This document shows, in pieces, positions 1 through 11,238 of a stretch of 64,000 nucleotides of DNA. Under the pieces are notes generated by a model. The model saw only the letters and a program-made list of their open reading frames with translations, was not told where the DNA came from and did no database searches. The stretch is taken from positions 36,193,257-36,257,256 of the forward strand of contig NC_083607.1 of NCBI RefSeq assembly GCF_029168945.1, in the 5' to 3' direction. This stretch comes from Cannabis sativa. Lineage: Eukaryota > Streptophyta > Magnoliopsida > Rosales > Cannabaceae. The position numbers were made by a program, and so were the translations under genes. Numbering within the stretch: position 1 is the first letter of the stretch; each line of letters starts with the position of its first letter.

Positions 1-1
1 T

Positions 2-2554
2 AAACTCAAAATTTTTCGAAATGAGGTTGAGAAACAATTAGGAAGAGTCATCAAAGTTGTTCATTCTGATCGTGGAGGAGAATATTATGGTCGTTATACA
101 GAATCTGGACAACACATGGGGCTTTTTGCAGAGTACTTACAAGAAAATGGTATAGTTACTCAATACACTATGCCTGGTTCACCTGAGCAAAATGGCGTTG
201 CTGAAAGAAGAAATCGCACTCTCATGGATATGGTTAGAAGTATGATGAGTAGAACAAATCTTCCAGAGTTTTTATGGGGTGAAGCACTTATGACTGCAAC
301 TTATATTTTAAATCGTGTTCCCGCAAATGTTCCCAAGACCCCTTTTGAGTTATGGACTGGGCGGAAGCCTAGTCTGAATCATCTTCGAGTATGGGGTTGT
401 CCAGCTGAAGTAAAGATTTATGATCCTAATTTGAAAAAGTTAGATCCGAGAACAAATCGTTGTTATTTCATTGGTTATCCAATGCGCTCAAAAGGCTATC
501 GCTTTTACTGTCCCACTCGTGGTACGCGAATTGTTGAATCTCAGACTGCTAAATTTATGGAATTTGATGTTGCTGAAAAAATTCCTTCAACATCTCTTGA
601 AATGGGGGAGTCCTCTAAAGGAATTTGTATTCCTATGTCATTTTCAAGAGATGATAACAGTAGTCTCCATCCTACTCCAGTTGGTAATGCTCCCATTGTT
701 GATGAATACATTGCTCCCAATATCGAAGATGATGAAGGTCCTATTATTGATGAAGGGCCTATTAATGATGAAGCTCCTATTGTTAATGAGAATCCTGTTA
801 TTGAAGAAATTCCAGTTGTGGAAGATGTTATTCAAAACAATGATCAACAAAGAGAAGTTATTCCAGAAGTACCTCCTCTAAGAAGATCTCGTAGACAAAA
901 GAAGTCAACAAAGTGTCATGATAAGTTTGTTTATCTTGGAGAAGGAGAATATGATATTGATCATTTTGTGGATCCTGTCACTTTTAGTGAAGCACTTAAT
1001 AGTCCACAATCTTCAAAATGGTTAGCAGCTACGGATGATGAGATCGACTCCATGAAGAAAAATGGTGTATGGGAGCTAGTTTTATTACCTGATGGTTTTA
1101 AACCAATAGGTTGTAAGTGGATTTTGAAGGCTAAAAGGGATAAAAAGGGACAGATTGAAAGGTTTAAAGCGCGTTTAGTGGCTAAAGGCTTTACTCAAAG
1201 AGAAGGTATTGATTACACTGAAACTTTCTCACCTGTTTCCACTAAAGATTCATTCAGAATTATTATGGCCTTAGTTGCGCATTTTGATTTAGAGTTGCAT
1301 CAAATGGATGTTAAAACTGCTTTTCTGAATGGAGAATTGAATGAGGAAGTCTATATGTCTCAACCTGAAGGCTACAAGGAGAAAGGAAAAGAACACTTAG
1401 TTTGCAAGTTGAAATGATCCATTTATGGTCTCAAACAGGCATCTCGCCAAAGGGTACTTGAAGTTTGACAAGGTTGTGACATCGTTTGGTTTCGTAGAGA
1501 ACAAGTTTGATCGTTGTATTTATATGAAGATCGTTGGGAGTCGTTATATTTTTCTTGTTCTTTATGTAGATGACATTTTACTTGCCGGCGGTGATTTGTC
1601 ACTACTAAATGAGACCAAAAATTTTCGTCTTCCAATTTTGATATGAAAGATCTTGGAGAGGCATCCTATGTTTTGGGGATTGAGATCCATCGTGACAGGA
1701 ATCGAAAAGTTCTTGGCTTATCTCAAGAAGCTTACATTAATCGTGTGCTCAAAAGGTTCAACATGGATTTGTGTAAAGCTGGTTCTGTTCCTATTCTGAA
1801 AGGGGACAAGTTCACTAAGCATCAATGTCCTAAGAACGACTTGGAAAGAGGAGCAATGAAGAACATCCCTTATGCAAGTGTAGTAGGGAGTTTGATGTAT
1901 GCTCAGGTTTGCACTCGACCTGACATAGCTTTCGTAGTCAATGTTCTTGGGAGATATTTATCTGATCCTGGTCTTGATCATTGGGTTGCAGCCAAGAAAG
2001 TTTTGAGATATTTGCAAAGAACGAAGAGTTTTATGCTTGTGTATAAGCATGTTGACAATCTTCGAGTTGTTGGTTATTCGCATTCGCATTTTGGTGGTTG
2101 TGTAGATGATTTAAAGTCAACTTCTGGCTATATTTTCACCTTGGCAGGTGCTGCCATTTCTTGGAAGAGTGTCAAACAGACTTTGATCACATCATCTACT
2201 ATGTATGCTGAGTTTGTTGCATGTTATGGGGCATCTTTGCAAGCTTTGTGGCTGAAGAATTTTATTTCGGAGATACGAGTGGTTGATTCTATTTCCACAC
2301 CTATGCTAATCTATTGTGATAATAATGCTGCTGTTTTCTTTTCAAAGAATAACAAGATTAGTAGTGCTTCTAAACATATGGAAATAAAGTATCTCACTGT
2401 CAGAGACTTGGTCAAGAAAGGAGACATTGTTATTGAAAATTGCAAGACCGAGTCGATGTTAGCTGATCCTCTAACCAAAGGGTTAAGTGCCGTGCTGTTT
2501 AATAAACATGTTGTTAATATGGGCATTTTAGAATCTTTTGATCTTTTGGGTTAG
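2..2554 (+). pseudogene. copia pol pseudogene: integrase, reverse transcriptase, RNase H
   Basis: Decayed polyprotein of a Ty1/copia element. In the frame starting at base 2, integrase-core motifs are visible (HSDRGGEY around codons 23-30, then [11 protein letters not shown]). They are followed by the GKRP-type linker ([16 protein letters not shown]) and an acidic, proline-rich spacer. The RT then starts ([28 protein letters not shown], written here as its landmarks KARLVAKGF and [11 protein letters not shown]). That frame ends in TGA at 1415-1417, inside the expected LKxSIYGLKQ motif. A one-base shift near 1455 restores YLKFDKVV and the YVDD catalytic motif (about 1566-1577). A second shift near 1640 leads to MKDLGEASYVLGIEI and RNase H down to ADPLTKGL at 2554. 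RNase H reads YSHSHFGG where YSDxDxAG is usual, and STMYAEF where ST-EAE is usual, so catalytic acidic residues appear lost. It cannot encode a working polyprotein. Confidence 0.93.
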
Positions 2555-3199
2555 TGGGAGTTTTGTTTTCTGTTTGTTTTTAGAAATTATTATTTATAAT
2601 TTTCTGAATAAAGTTATGAACTACATTTTATGTTTCAATATTTTTTATTATTGAATGGATATGTTTTCAATTATGTTTTGTTATATTCTCGAGAATGATT
2701 GAATTGAAAGCATGTGGTTCATATTGTTGTGATCATTGTCTTTTAAATTTATTTGCTTATTGACAATGATATGTTGTTGGCTTAATTTTTTTTAAGCAAG
2801 TTTAGTGACACTTACTTATTTTAAGTGGTGTATGTTTAATTTCACTGGCTTATTTATTAAGCATCACGGTATCAGTGAAATTGAGGACTGATAAGGATAT
2901 TATGTTATTTTAAATTGATCACATGTTGAACATAATTCCTTACCACACTACTAGACTTATTGACCATATCGATTTAATACTTTGGTATTTGTGATTATGA
3001 ATGTCTTTTGTTGAGCTAAAAACAATATGACTGTCATAGTTCATTATCAAAGGTTAAATTAGACCGGTATGTTGAGATGCTATCAGAGAACTATCATTTT
3101 TTAAAGTGGCCACAAATGTTTTCCTATTGTTCAACCCATGAGTCGTTTTCAAACAAAATTATTTTGATATATAATATATATGTATTAAAATCAATGTAG
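2555..3199 (+). other. copia 3' untranslated internal region
   Basis: AT-rich sequence between the RNase H stop and the PPT of the copia element. I see no open frame that continues the element and no host gene. Confidence 0.7.
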
Positions 3200-3213
3200 C
3201 CCAAGTGGGAGAA
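3200..3213 (+). other. polypurine tract of the copia element
   Basis: The purine-rich CCAAGTGGGAGAA lies directly before the LTR start TGTTAGAC. This is the normal site of plus-strand priming in copia elements. Confidence 0.85.
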
Positions 3214-3703
3214 TGTTAGACTTTTATTTGGGCTTACATTAAATTTTATTGGTTTTATTAAAACTTGGGTTGATTGGATAGTTCTTTGCTGTGTTAGCCC
3301 ATGTTGTTGGTGATCAATTGTTAATGGGCTTAGCATCTGTGAGTAAAGTCTAGGTGAAGCAGAAGTGTGGGCTTTTCTAGTTGACTGAAGCCTTTGATGA
3401 GCAGGCCCAGCCCAACTAGGGTTTTGTAGCTAAGTCCCCTCCCTAACTCTATAAATACATATTGTCTCATCACAATTGTATACCTTTTGATAATCAGAGA
3501 AAATAAACTGCTTCTGATTTAGAGATCTAGGGAGGAAGACTTAGTTGATAGTATTGCACTATCAAATTGGAGTAACTGCTGTGGATCAAACAGAGATAAT
3601 TGCTATGGATCAATCAGGTACACATACTCAATTATCATATACTACTATTGTGTTCTATGTTATATACAAATAGATCTTGGGTTAATTGTTAATTTATATA
3701 ACA
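3214..3703 (+). repeat. 3' LTR of the copia element (490 bp)
   Basis: Starts TGTTAGAC right after the PPT and ends TATAACA, so TGTTA and TAACA form the terminal inverted repeat. It contains a TATA box (TATAAATA, 3450-3457) followed by a plausible transcript start region. The partner LTR is outside the window, so divergence and TSD cannot be measured. Confidence 0.88.
3450..3457 (+). promoter_or_regulatory. TATA box in the copia LTR
   Basis: TATAAATA inside the LTR, in a local context (CCCTAACTC before it) typical of plant LTR promoters. Function is inferred from position and motif only. Confidence 0.55.
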
Positions 3704-4189
3704 CTAAATCGGTTAAGTGCCACTTAGTTTACAAGTGTCAACTTATTATTGGACAAGTGTTAAATATTAAATTAAAAAATATTTGTTAAATAGTATTTAA
3801 AATTAAAAACAATTATTGTTCAAATTAAAATTAAAAACTTAAAACTAAAATATATTTAATCAATTATTTAAACTGAATATACTAAATTAAATAATTATAA
3901 TTGAATTTGTCCTCAAATATTGTAAAAAACCACTCTACTTTACTTTTTCTTTTTTTCTTCTTCTTCGTAGCTACGATACAGCAAAACCAGATGAAATACT
4001 CAAAAAAAAAAATTGAAGAAATTTCCCAAGAGTTGATGATGAGGACGAAGATGATTATTTGGAGAGTTTGATTACTTTAAATCCATGAGATCTTCAGATG
4101 TTTTGTGGGTTAATTCTAGCCGCAAGTCATTCACCATTTTTGGAATTGAAGATTAACAAGAAGGAATTCCACTAGAGACCTCTCTCATC
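3704..4189. other. AT-rich stretch without recognisable gene
   Basis: Between the copia 3' LTR and the next LTR. It has runs of A/T and no long open frame. It may be original target DNA or an old element remnant; I see nothing else in it. Confidence 0.5.
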
Positions 4190-4724
4190 TGTTAGTTTTT
4201 TTATCACTCGTAAAATATGCAATAACAATATTCAATTTTATAGATAAACATATTACATATAATTATAAGTGTATAACCATAGATCTAAAGAATACCTTTA
4301 TTGATTCAAAGAGAAGAAGCCAAATAGCGGAAGCGTACCTTAATCCATAGATAGTGATGATCTTAATCCATCTTGTAGAGATAATTTTTATGGTGATTTT
4401 GGGTGATGATCTTCCAAGAAAACAAGACTTAAGATTTTCTAATTTTCTCTCTTGATGGGGGAAGATGAGAATAGAAATTGGCTCTTGTTTCTTGGGGACC
4501 ACTACCAATTTATAACCTCATAGCTAGGTTATTAATTTTAAGTATTTCTAATATAGCCCTTCAATAAATTAGAAATATTGCTTAGGGTATCTACACATTT
4601 AGCCCATGACACTTTAATACCCAATGTCCCACAATTACTAAAATGATCACTTTATTTCGGTCAAACTTTATATAGCAATACACATAAATACATATGAGCC
4701 CACATTAAAAATTTTAATCTAACA
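4190..4724 (-). repeat. LTR of a minus-strand copia-like element (535 bp)
   Basis: On the plus strand it reads TGTTAG....CTAACA, a perfect 6-bp terminal inverted repeat. Directly to its right is CTCCCACTTGTGC, the complement of a PPT (GCACAAGTGGGAG). It is therefore the 3' LTR of an element pointing left. Its sequence does not match the other LTRs in the window, so its 5' partner is missing or lies outside. Confidence 0.75.
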
Positions 4725-4820
4725 ATCTCCCACTTGTGCTACATATATTTTCTTATAGTGTGTAACCTTATGAGCGCTTAAACTTTGCTATTATAATTAT
4801 AAGTATTTCAAAACAATCTC
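4725..4820 (-). mobile_element. internal stub next to the minus-strand LTR
   Basis: It holds the complement of a PPT at about 4726-4738, then a short AT-rich internal stretch. It runs directly into gypsy pol sequence at 4821. The stub may continue at 23680 after the gypsy B block, but I cannot prove this. Confidence 0.5.
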
Positions 4821-4949
4821 GTCCATGTCTCTATGTTGAAAAAATACGTTTCTGATCCTACTCATGTGCTTAGTTATGAAAATCTTGAGCTCCAACCAGA
4901 CATGTCTTATGAAGAACAACCAGTTCAGATCCTTGACAGAAAGGATAAG
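4821..4949 (+). pseudogene. gypsy family B pol, C-terminal fragment
   Basis: 43 codons in one frame reading VHVSMLKKYVSDPTHVLSYE, then MSYEEQPVQILDRKDK at the end. This is the conserved C-terminal tail of plant Ty3/gypsy polyproteins, downstream of integrase. The frame is cut by the solo LTR at 4950 and resumes at 6944 with VLWNKTIALVKVLWRN. Everything upstream (gag, protease, RT, RNase H, integrase core) is missing; the left junction is at or just before 4821. Confidence 0.88.
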
Positions 4950-6938
4950 TGTAATATCCCGGAAAAATAAATAATATTTAAATAGGCATATTTTATTAAA
5001 TATGTAATTATTTTGGTAACGAAGTAAGATTATGATCTTACTTGGGATAATTATTGAGCACTTATTTAGTAAAATATTGGGCCCGACGATTTTGGTTAGA
5101 AATGTCACAACATTTATGGAAGAATTATTTTGAGAATATTCCGAACTAGGTTAGAAATTTTAGAATGTCGGTTTAATGGAATTAGTTAAATTACCAAAAT
5201 GCCCCTAGGGTTTTTTAAAAAAAAATTATGGAAGGGGGTAGATTAGTCTTTTGGTAAATTCAATTGTGCCTTTCACTTTTTTAGGCTGCCTATTATTATT
5301 AAAAAAAAAAAAAGAAGAAGAAGAAAAGAAATGAAATGAAAATGAAATGCATGAAAACCTTATTTAAAGAGAAAGCTTCCAAGGCAAGAAACTAAGTTTC
5401 TTCTCTTCTCCCCTTCGTGTGAACCAAGACCAGCCAGTAAGAGGACCAAAATTTCACCATTTCTCTTGAATTGAAGCAGCTTGTAGAACCTAAGTCCAAC
5501 CTAGAAGCAATCAAGGTAAGTTCTCAACCATTTTTGGATTAAAAATTCTAGTTTTGAGTTAGTTTTGAAGTAGGGTTTTACTTCTTTGTTGTTGTGGGAC
5601 TTAAACTAGGTTTGGGGTGTGTTTGGGGTAGGTTTCTGAGCATGTTGGGAATGGTTTTAAGTGGTCTCCATTGCTGGTTGAATTGGATATGGTTTGTTGA
5701 GACAAAAATTGAGTTTTTCTTCATTTTGAAGTGTGATTTTGAGCAAATTGATATATTGCAATGAATTGTTTATTGAGTTATGTCATGTTTACTGTATTAT
5801 ACTGTTTTGGAAGGTTTGAGCAAGTTTGGTGGAGGTTTGATTGGTTTTTGGGGTGAAAAACAAGAAATCACCATGGCTGCCAGGAAAAAACGGCAGGCCG
5901 TTTTTCAGGCACCCAGAAAAATGGCCGACCGTTTTTCCCAGTAAGGGGGGATTTTGGGTTTTTCTCCTCAAGTCTGATCTGATTCGGGGTGTCTTTCGGA
6001 GTGAAATTCAGGGTGTTTTAGAGATGGTTAAGCTAGTTTGATCCGGGGGAAAGTAGGGTGTGTTCGATAGGTAGAATTAGAGTCGATTATCAGAAATTTG
6101 ATTAAGGTTTTTATTGAGTTTTGGTTGTTGTGACATAGGACCGGGATCGCCTAGCTTGTTTTCCACTCAAGTCAGCCCGTACACTTGAGTTTTGAACTAA
6201 GGTAAGAAAAGTGGTAAGCACCGTATGTGGTTAAATATTAATGGTTGAATGGTTAAGGCCTTGATTATTATCAAGACTTTGATTAGTTATCTGTTGAGCC
6301 TAGGTTATGACCTAGGGTTGGAAACGGTTAATACTGTTACGAGTAATTACTCTTGAAACCGCGGTTAGGTTTCTTACTTATCGTTTGTTTCATTGGGCAA
6401 CGATAGTGACATATACAGCTCGTGGTTAACGAGTGGTAAAGGGGTACTTTATAAAGTACCAAGATTGTATGTTTATGATATTATGTAATGTGTAAGCATG
6501 ATGACATGAGATTAAATTGATGATCATTTTCAGTTATTGTCTATTTCACTTTTCTTGCTGAGTCTCTGTGACTCACAGGTGCTTTATGGTGCAGGTAAGG
6601 GGAAAGCAAAGGTTGAGCAGCCATCAAGTCGAGGTCGTAGCAGCAATGTACATATCAGTCGCAGTGTATCGGCCCAGTAATCAGGATGCTCTATTTTGAA
6701 AGTATTTTGGGAGTGCAAAGTTTATGTTGTAAAAATACTATTAAACCAGTTTGTGAATATTTTGAAAACAGGGGAACCCCATGGTTAATACCACTTATCT
6801 TTTATCATATAGTTTATATGTCAAATTTTTAATTATCAAAATTTAATTAACCACACTTTTGGCATAATTATATAGTATCTATATAAGAATTTTATTAAAT
6901 TACACACACGTAGCGTCCCTGTTGGACAGGGCGTTACA
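4950..6938 (+). repeat. solo LTR of gypsy family A (1989 bp)
   Basis: Begins TGTAATATCCCGG and ends CAGGGCGTTACA. It is flanked on both sides by ATAAG (4945-4949 and 6939-6943), a perfect 5-bp TSD. No internal region is present, so it is a solo LTR left by LTR-LTR recombination. It interrupts the family B pol tail. The same family is present at 33467 as a true 5' LTR. From 6303 to its end it also forms the first part of the tandem unit that follows. It contains a near-perfect hairpin at about 5886-5906 (AAAAACGGC / GCCGTTTTT) and a second related one at about 5928. Confidence 0.93.
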
Positions 6939-8770
6939 ATAAGGTTCTTTGGAACAAGACCATAGCTCTGGTTAAAGTACTCTGGAGAAATAGCAAGGTA
7001 AAGGAAGCCACTTAGGAGTTAGAATCAGACATGAGAGCTCAATATCGAGAGTTGTTCAGGTTAGATTTCGAGGACGAAATCCTTTTAAGGGGGATAATTG
7101 TAAAGACCGCTTAGCTTAATTTGGAAATTATCAGATAATTAGGGCTTAATTATGAAAATTATTTATTAATTTTGAATTGTTAATTGATGATGATTTATTT
7201 GAATTCAGAATGTATTTTTATGTCATATAAAAAAAATTCATATTTTTGCATGTTTTGTGCCCGGCAACATTGGAACGCAGGGTTTGGCTATTAGAATCAC
7301 ATCCTAGTTTTTTTTAGTATAGCAGGATAATTATGTTAGACATTGGGAATGTCAGAAGTAGTCGGGATTTTAGAATTTTCCAAAATACCCCTAAGTGCCA
7401 TTTTATGATTTTTAGTGTGGGAGGGGAAAAATGGTCATTTTTCCCATTAGTTTGTTGATTTAGTGATTTGTTATTAAGTAATAAAATCAGATTTTTATTA
7501 AATAAATGGGCTGAGATATTTAATAAAATAAATTTTTAATTCATTTATTCAAAAATAAGAAAAAACTTGGAAAAGGAAGCATTACACTCTCAAATTCTCT
7601 CTCTCATTTTCGAACCCCCTAGATCAGCTAGGGTTTTGATTTTTATTCTTCAAATCCTTGCAAATTCCAGGAGCTTTTAGTTAAATCCAAGCCAAGGTAA
7701 CCTCTTTACAACTCTTTCTTTGATTTCTTGAATTGTAAAATAATGGATTATGCATGTTTTGAGGGGTTGGTGGTTGTTGTTGCTGGTGGTGTTTATTTAT
7801 GTTTTCTGAAGTTTAAATATGTCAAGTTATGTTGATTTGAGCATGTTTTGGTAGGTAGTTTGTTGTTTGAGCAAGCTTTGAGTTTAAAACTCAAGCTTGG
7901 CTCTTTAATGGTGTAATTCGATTCTAAGTATGGGTAGTTGTTTTATCACTTGGAAAATGTTTATTGGGGTGTATTATGCAGGTCTGGAAGGTTTGAATTG
8001 GTTTGGAATTGTTTTGATTAGGGGTTGAAGCTTTTCGAGTTTTCTGGTTTTACAATGCTTGTAAAACTGGTCACCCGGATTTTGTAGCAGGGAAACCCGA
8101 AAATTCAGCTTGTCGTTTCTCGTCTATTTTAGGTTTCTAGTTGGTTGATTCCCTGCTAGTTTAGGGTATTGCCATATTAAGTTACAGGAGATAAGTGTTT
8201 GGTTTAAAACCTAAGTCCCGATTGTTATTTAGCGAGTCACTTATGCGTGTTATTATCGATGTGATTTAGGAGCCTATAATTTGCCGAGCAGTTGTTCCTC
8301 AGGTTGACCGACACACCTGAATTCGAAATTGAGGTAAGATTAGTATAATATCATGCATATGTTATTACATGTTTAGTATACATGTTGTTATTACCTGTTA
8401 GATTACATTGATAGCAGTAATAGTATACATAGAGTTGTGTTGATTACTGATAAATGTATGTTGGCCAAAATATTGATCGATGTTGTCACATCAGTATGGC
8501 TAGAGTACGACTAGCATATTGAGTATAGGCTGGCATAATGGTCGATAGTATTGTCTTACGAACGTTCTAGACTCAGTACCGCGTGGGACACAGGGATTAG
8601 GGTTATGATCGGGTGTATGGGCACCAGGTTATAACCCGGGTTATTTGTATGTTTATCTTATGCTTTTCTTACTGAGTATGTCGACTCACAGTGGTATTTC
8701 CATGTGTAGGTAAGGGAAAGGCTAAATTTGAGGAGCCGTGAGGACGAGTAGATGAAGATTGTACATGTCG
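6303..8770 (+). repeat. array unit 1
   Basis: LTR A tail 6303-6938, pol end 6939-7098, LTR B head 7099-8770. This is the only unit whose A part is continuous with the intact head of LTR A. It carries the ancestral-looking variants ATAAGG after LTR A, AATTATG in LTR B, and GAGTCTCTGTGACTCAC. Confidence 0.9.
6939..7098 (+). pseudogene. gypsy B pol end, copy 1 (carries a stop)
   Basis: Continues the frame broken at 4949: VLWNKTIALVKVLWRN, then KVKEAT, a TAG stop at 7013-7015 where family members have TGG (Trp), then ELESDMRAQYRELF. It is followed by the PPT (CTTTTAAGGGGG) and the start of LTR B at 7099. The same TAG occurs in all six copies of this segment, so it predates the tandem duplication. 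Confidence 0.88.
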
Positions 8771-11238
8771 GGTTATGACCTATGGTTGGAAAGGTTAATA
8801 CCGTTACGAGTAATTACTCTTGAAACCGCGGTTAGGTTTCTTACTAATCGTTTGTTTCATCGGGCAACGATAGTGACATATACAGCTCGTGGTTAACGAG
8901 TGGTAAAGGGGTACTTTATAAAGTACCAAGATTGTATGTTTATGATATTATGTAATGTGTAAGCATGATGACATGAGATTAAATTGATGATCATTTTCAG
9001 TTATTGTCTATTTCACTTTTCTTTCTGAGTCTCTGTGACTCACAGGTGCTTTATGGTGCAGGTAAGGGGAAAGCAAAGGTTGAGCAGCCATGAGTTCGAG
9101 GTCGTAGCAACAATGTACATATCAGCTGCAGTGTATCGGCCCAGTAATCAGGATGCTCTATTTTGAAAGTATTTTGGGAGTACAAAGTTTATGTTGTAAA
9201 AATACTATTAAACCTGTTTGTGAATATTTTGAAAACAGGGGAACCCCATGGTTAATACCACTTATCTTTTATCATATAGTTTATATGTCAAATTTTTAAT
9301 TATCAAAATTAAATTAACCACACTTTTGGCATAATTATATAGTATCTATATAAGAATTTTATTAAATTACACACACGTAGCGTCCCTGTTGGACAGGGCG
9401 TTACAATAAGGTTCTTTGGAACAAGACCATAGCTCTGGTCAAAGTACTCTGGAGAAATAGCAAGGTAAAGGAAGCCACTTAGGAGTTAGAATCAGACATG
9501 AGAGCTCAATATCGAGAGTTGTTCAGGTTAGATTTCGAGGACGAAATCCTTTTAAGGGGGGATAATTGTAAAGACCGCTTAGCTTAATTTGGAAATTATC
9601 AGATAATTAGGGCTTAATTATGAAAATTATTTATTAATTTTTAATTGTTAATTGATGATGATTTATTTGAATTCAGAATGCATTTTTATGTCATAAAAAA
9701 AATTCATATTTTTGCATGTTTTGTGCCCGACAACATTGGAACGCAGGGTTTGGCTATTAGAATCACATCCTAGTTTTTTTTTAGTATAGCAGGATAATTA
9801 TGTTAGACATTGGGAATGTCAGAAGTAGTCGGGATTTTAGAATTTTCCAAAATACCCCTAAGTGCCATTTTATGATTTTTAGTGTGGGAGGGGCAAAATG
9901 GTCATTTTTCCCCATTAGTTTGTTGATTTAGTGGTTTGTTATTAAGTAATAAAATCAGATTTTTATTAAATAAATGGGCTGAGATATTTAATAAAATAAA
10001 TTTTTAATTCATTTATTCAAAAATAAGAAAAAACTTGGAAAAGGAAGCATTACACTCTCAAATTCTCTCTCTCATTTTCGAACCCCCTAGATCAGCTAGG
10101 GTTTTGATTTTTATTCTTCAAATCCTTGCAAATTCCAGGAGCTTTTAGTTAAATCCAAGCCAAGGTAACCTCTTTACAACTATTTCTTTGATTTCTTGAA
10201 TTGTAAAATAATGAATTATGCATGTTTTGAGGAGTTGGTTGTTGTTGTTGCTGGTGGTGTTTATTTATGTTTTCTGAAGTTTAAATATGTCAAGTTATGT
10301 TGATTTGAGCATGTTTTGGTAGGTAGTTTGTTGTTTGAGCAAGCTTTGAGTTTAAAACTCAAGCTTGGCTCTTTAATGGTGAAATTCGATTCTAAGTATG
10401 GGTAGTTGTTTTATCACTTGGAAAATGTTTATTGGGGTGTATTATGCAGGTCTGGAAGGTTTGAATTGGTTTGGAATCGTTTTGATTAGGGGTTGAAGCT
10501 TTTCGAGTTTTCTGGTTTTACAATGCTTGTAAAACCGGTCACCCGGATTTTGTAGCACGGAAACCCGAAAATTCAGCTTGTCGTTTCTCGTCTATTTTAG
10601 GTTTCTAGTTGGTTGATTCCCTGCTAGTTTAGGGTATTGCCATATTAAGTTGCAAGAGATAAGTGTTTGGTTTAAAACCTAAGTCCCGGTTGTTATTTAG
10701 CGAGTCACTTATGCGTGTTGTTATCGATGTGATTTAGGAGCCTATAATTTGCCGAGCAGTTGTTCCTCAGGTTGACCGACACACCTGAATTCGAAATTGA
10801 GGTAAGATTAGTATAATATCATGCATATGTTATTACATGTTTAGTGTACATGTTGTTATTACCTGTTAGATTACATTGATAGCAGTAATAGTATACATAG
10901 AGTTGTGTTGATTACTGATAAATGTATGTTGGCCAAAATATTGATCGATGTTGTCACATCAATATGGCTAGAGTACGACTAGCATATTGAGTATAGGCTG
11001 GCATAATGGTCGATAGTATTGTCTTACGAACGTTCTAGACTCAGTACCGCGTGGGACACGGGGATTAGGGTTATGATCGGGTGTATGGGCACCATGTTAT
11101 AACCCGGGTTATTTGTATGTTTATCTTATGCTTTTCTTACTGAGTCTGTCGACTCACAGTGGTATTTCCATGTGTAGGTAAGGGCAAGCCTAAAGTTGAG
11201 GAGCCGTGAGGACGAGTAGATGATGATTGTACATGTCG
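8771..11238 (+). repeat. array unit 2
   Basis: A tail 8771-9405, pol end 9406-9566, LTR B head 9567-11238. The first part resembles unit 1. The second half of its LTR B carries variants shared with units 3 and 4 (GCACGGAAACC near 10555, GGCAAGCCTAAAG near 11183), so a later duplication boundary lies inside this B segment. Confidence 0.9.

Larger units (their letters stand above)
1..3703 (+). mobile_element. Ty1/copia retrotransposon, 3' portion
   Basis: The window opens inside the integrase domain of a copia element. It continues through reverse transcriptase and RNase H, a non-coding 3' stretch (2555-3199), a PPT and a complete 3' LTR. The order integrase before RT defines Ty1/copia. The coding part is broken by a stop codon and two frameshifts, so this is an old, non-autonomous copy. 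The 5' LTR, gag and protease lie to the left of the window, so no TSD can be checked. Confidence 0.95.

Noticed and set aside
471..881. 136-codon open frame rich in Leu overlapping copia pol
   Set aside because: It is an alternate frame of the acidic spacer between integrase and RT; the pol frame is the real one.
1..3703. Endogenous pararetrovirus or retrovirus-like element with envelope
   Set aside because: The integrase-before-RT order, copia motifs and LTR/PPT structure fit Ty1/copia; no movement or envelope protein is present.
4797..5108. 103-codon minus-strand open frame
   Set aside because: It spans the junction of gypsy B pol and LTR A on the opposite strand, so it cannot be an ancestral gene.
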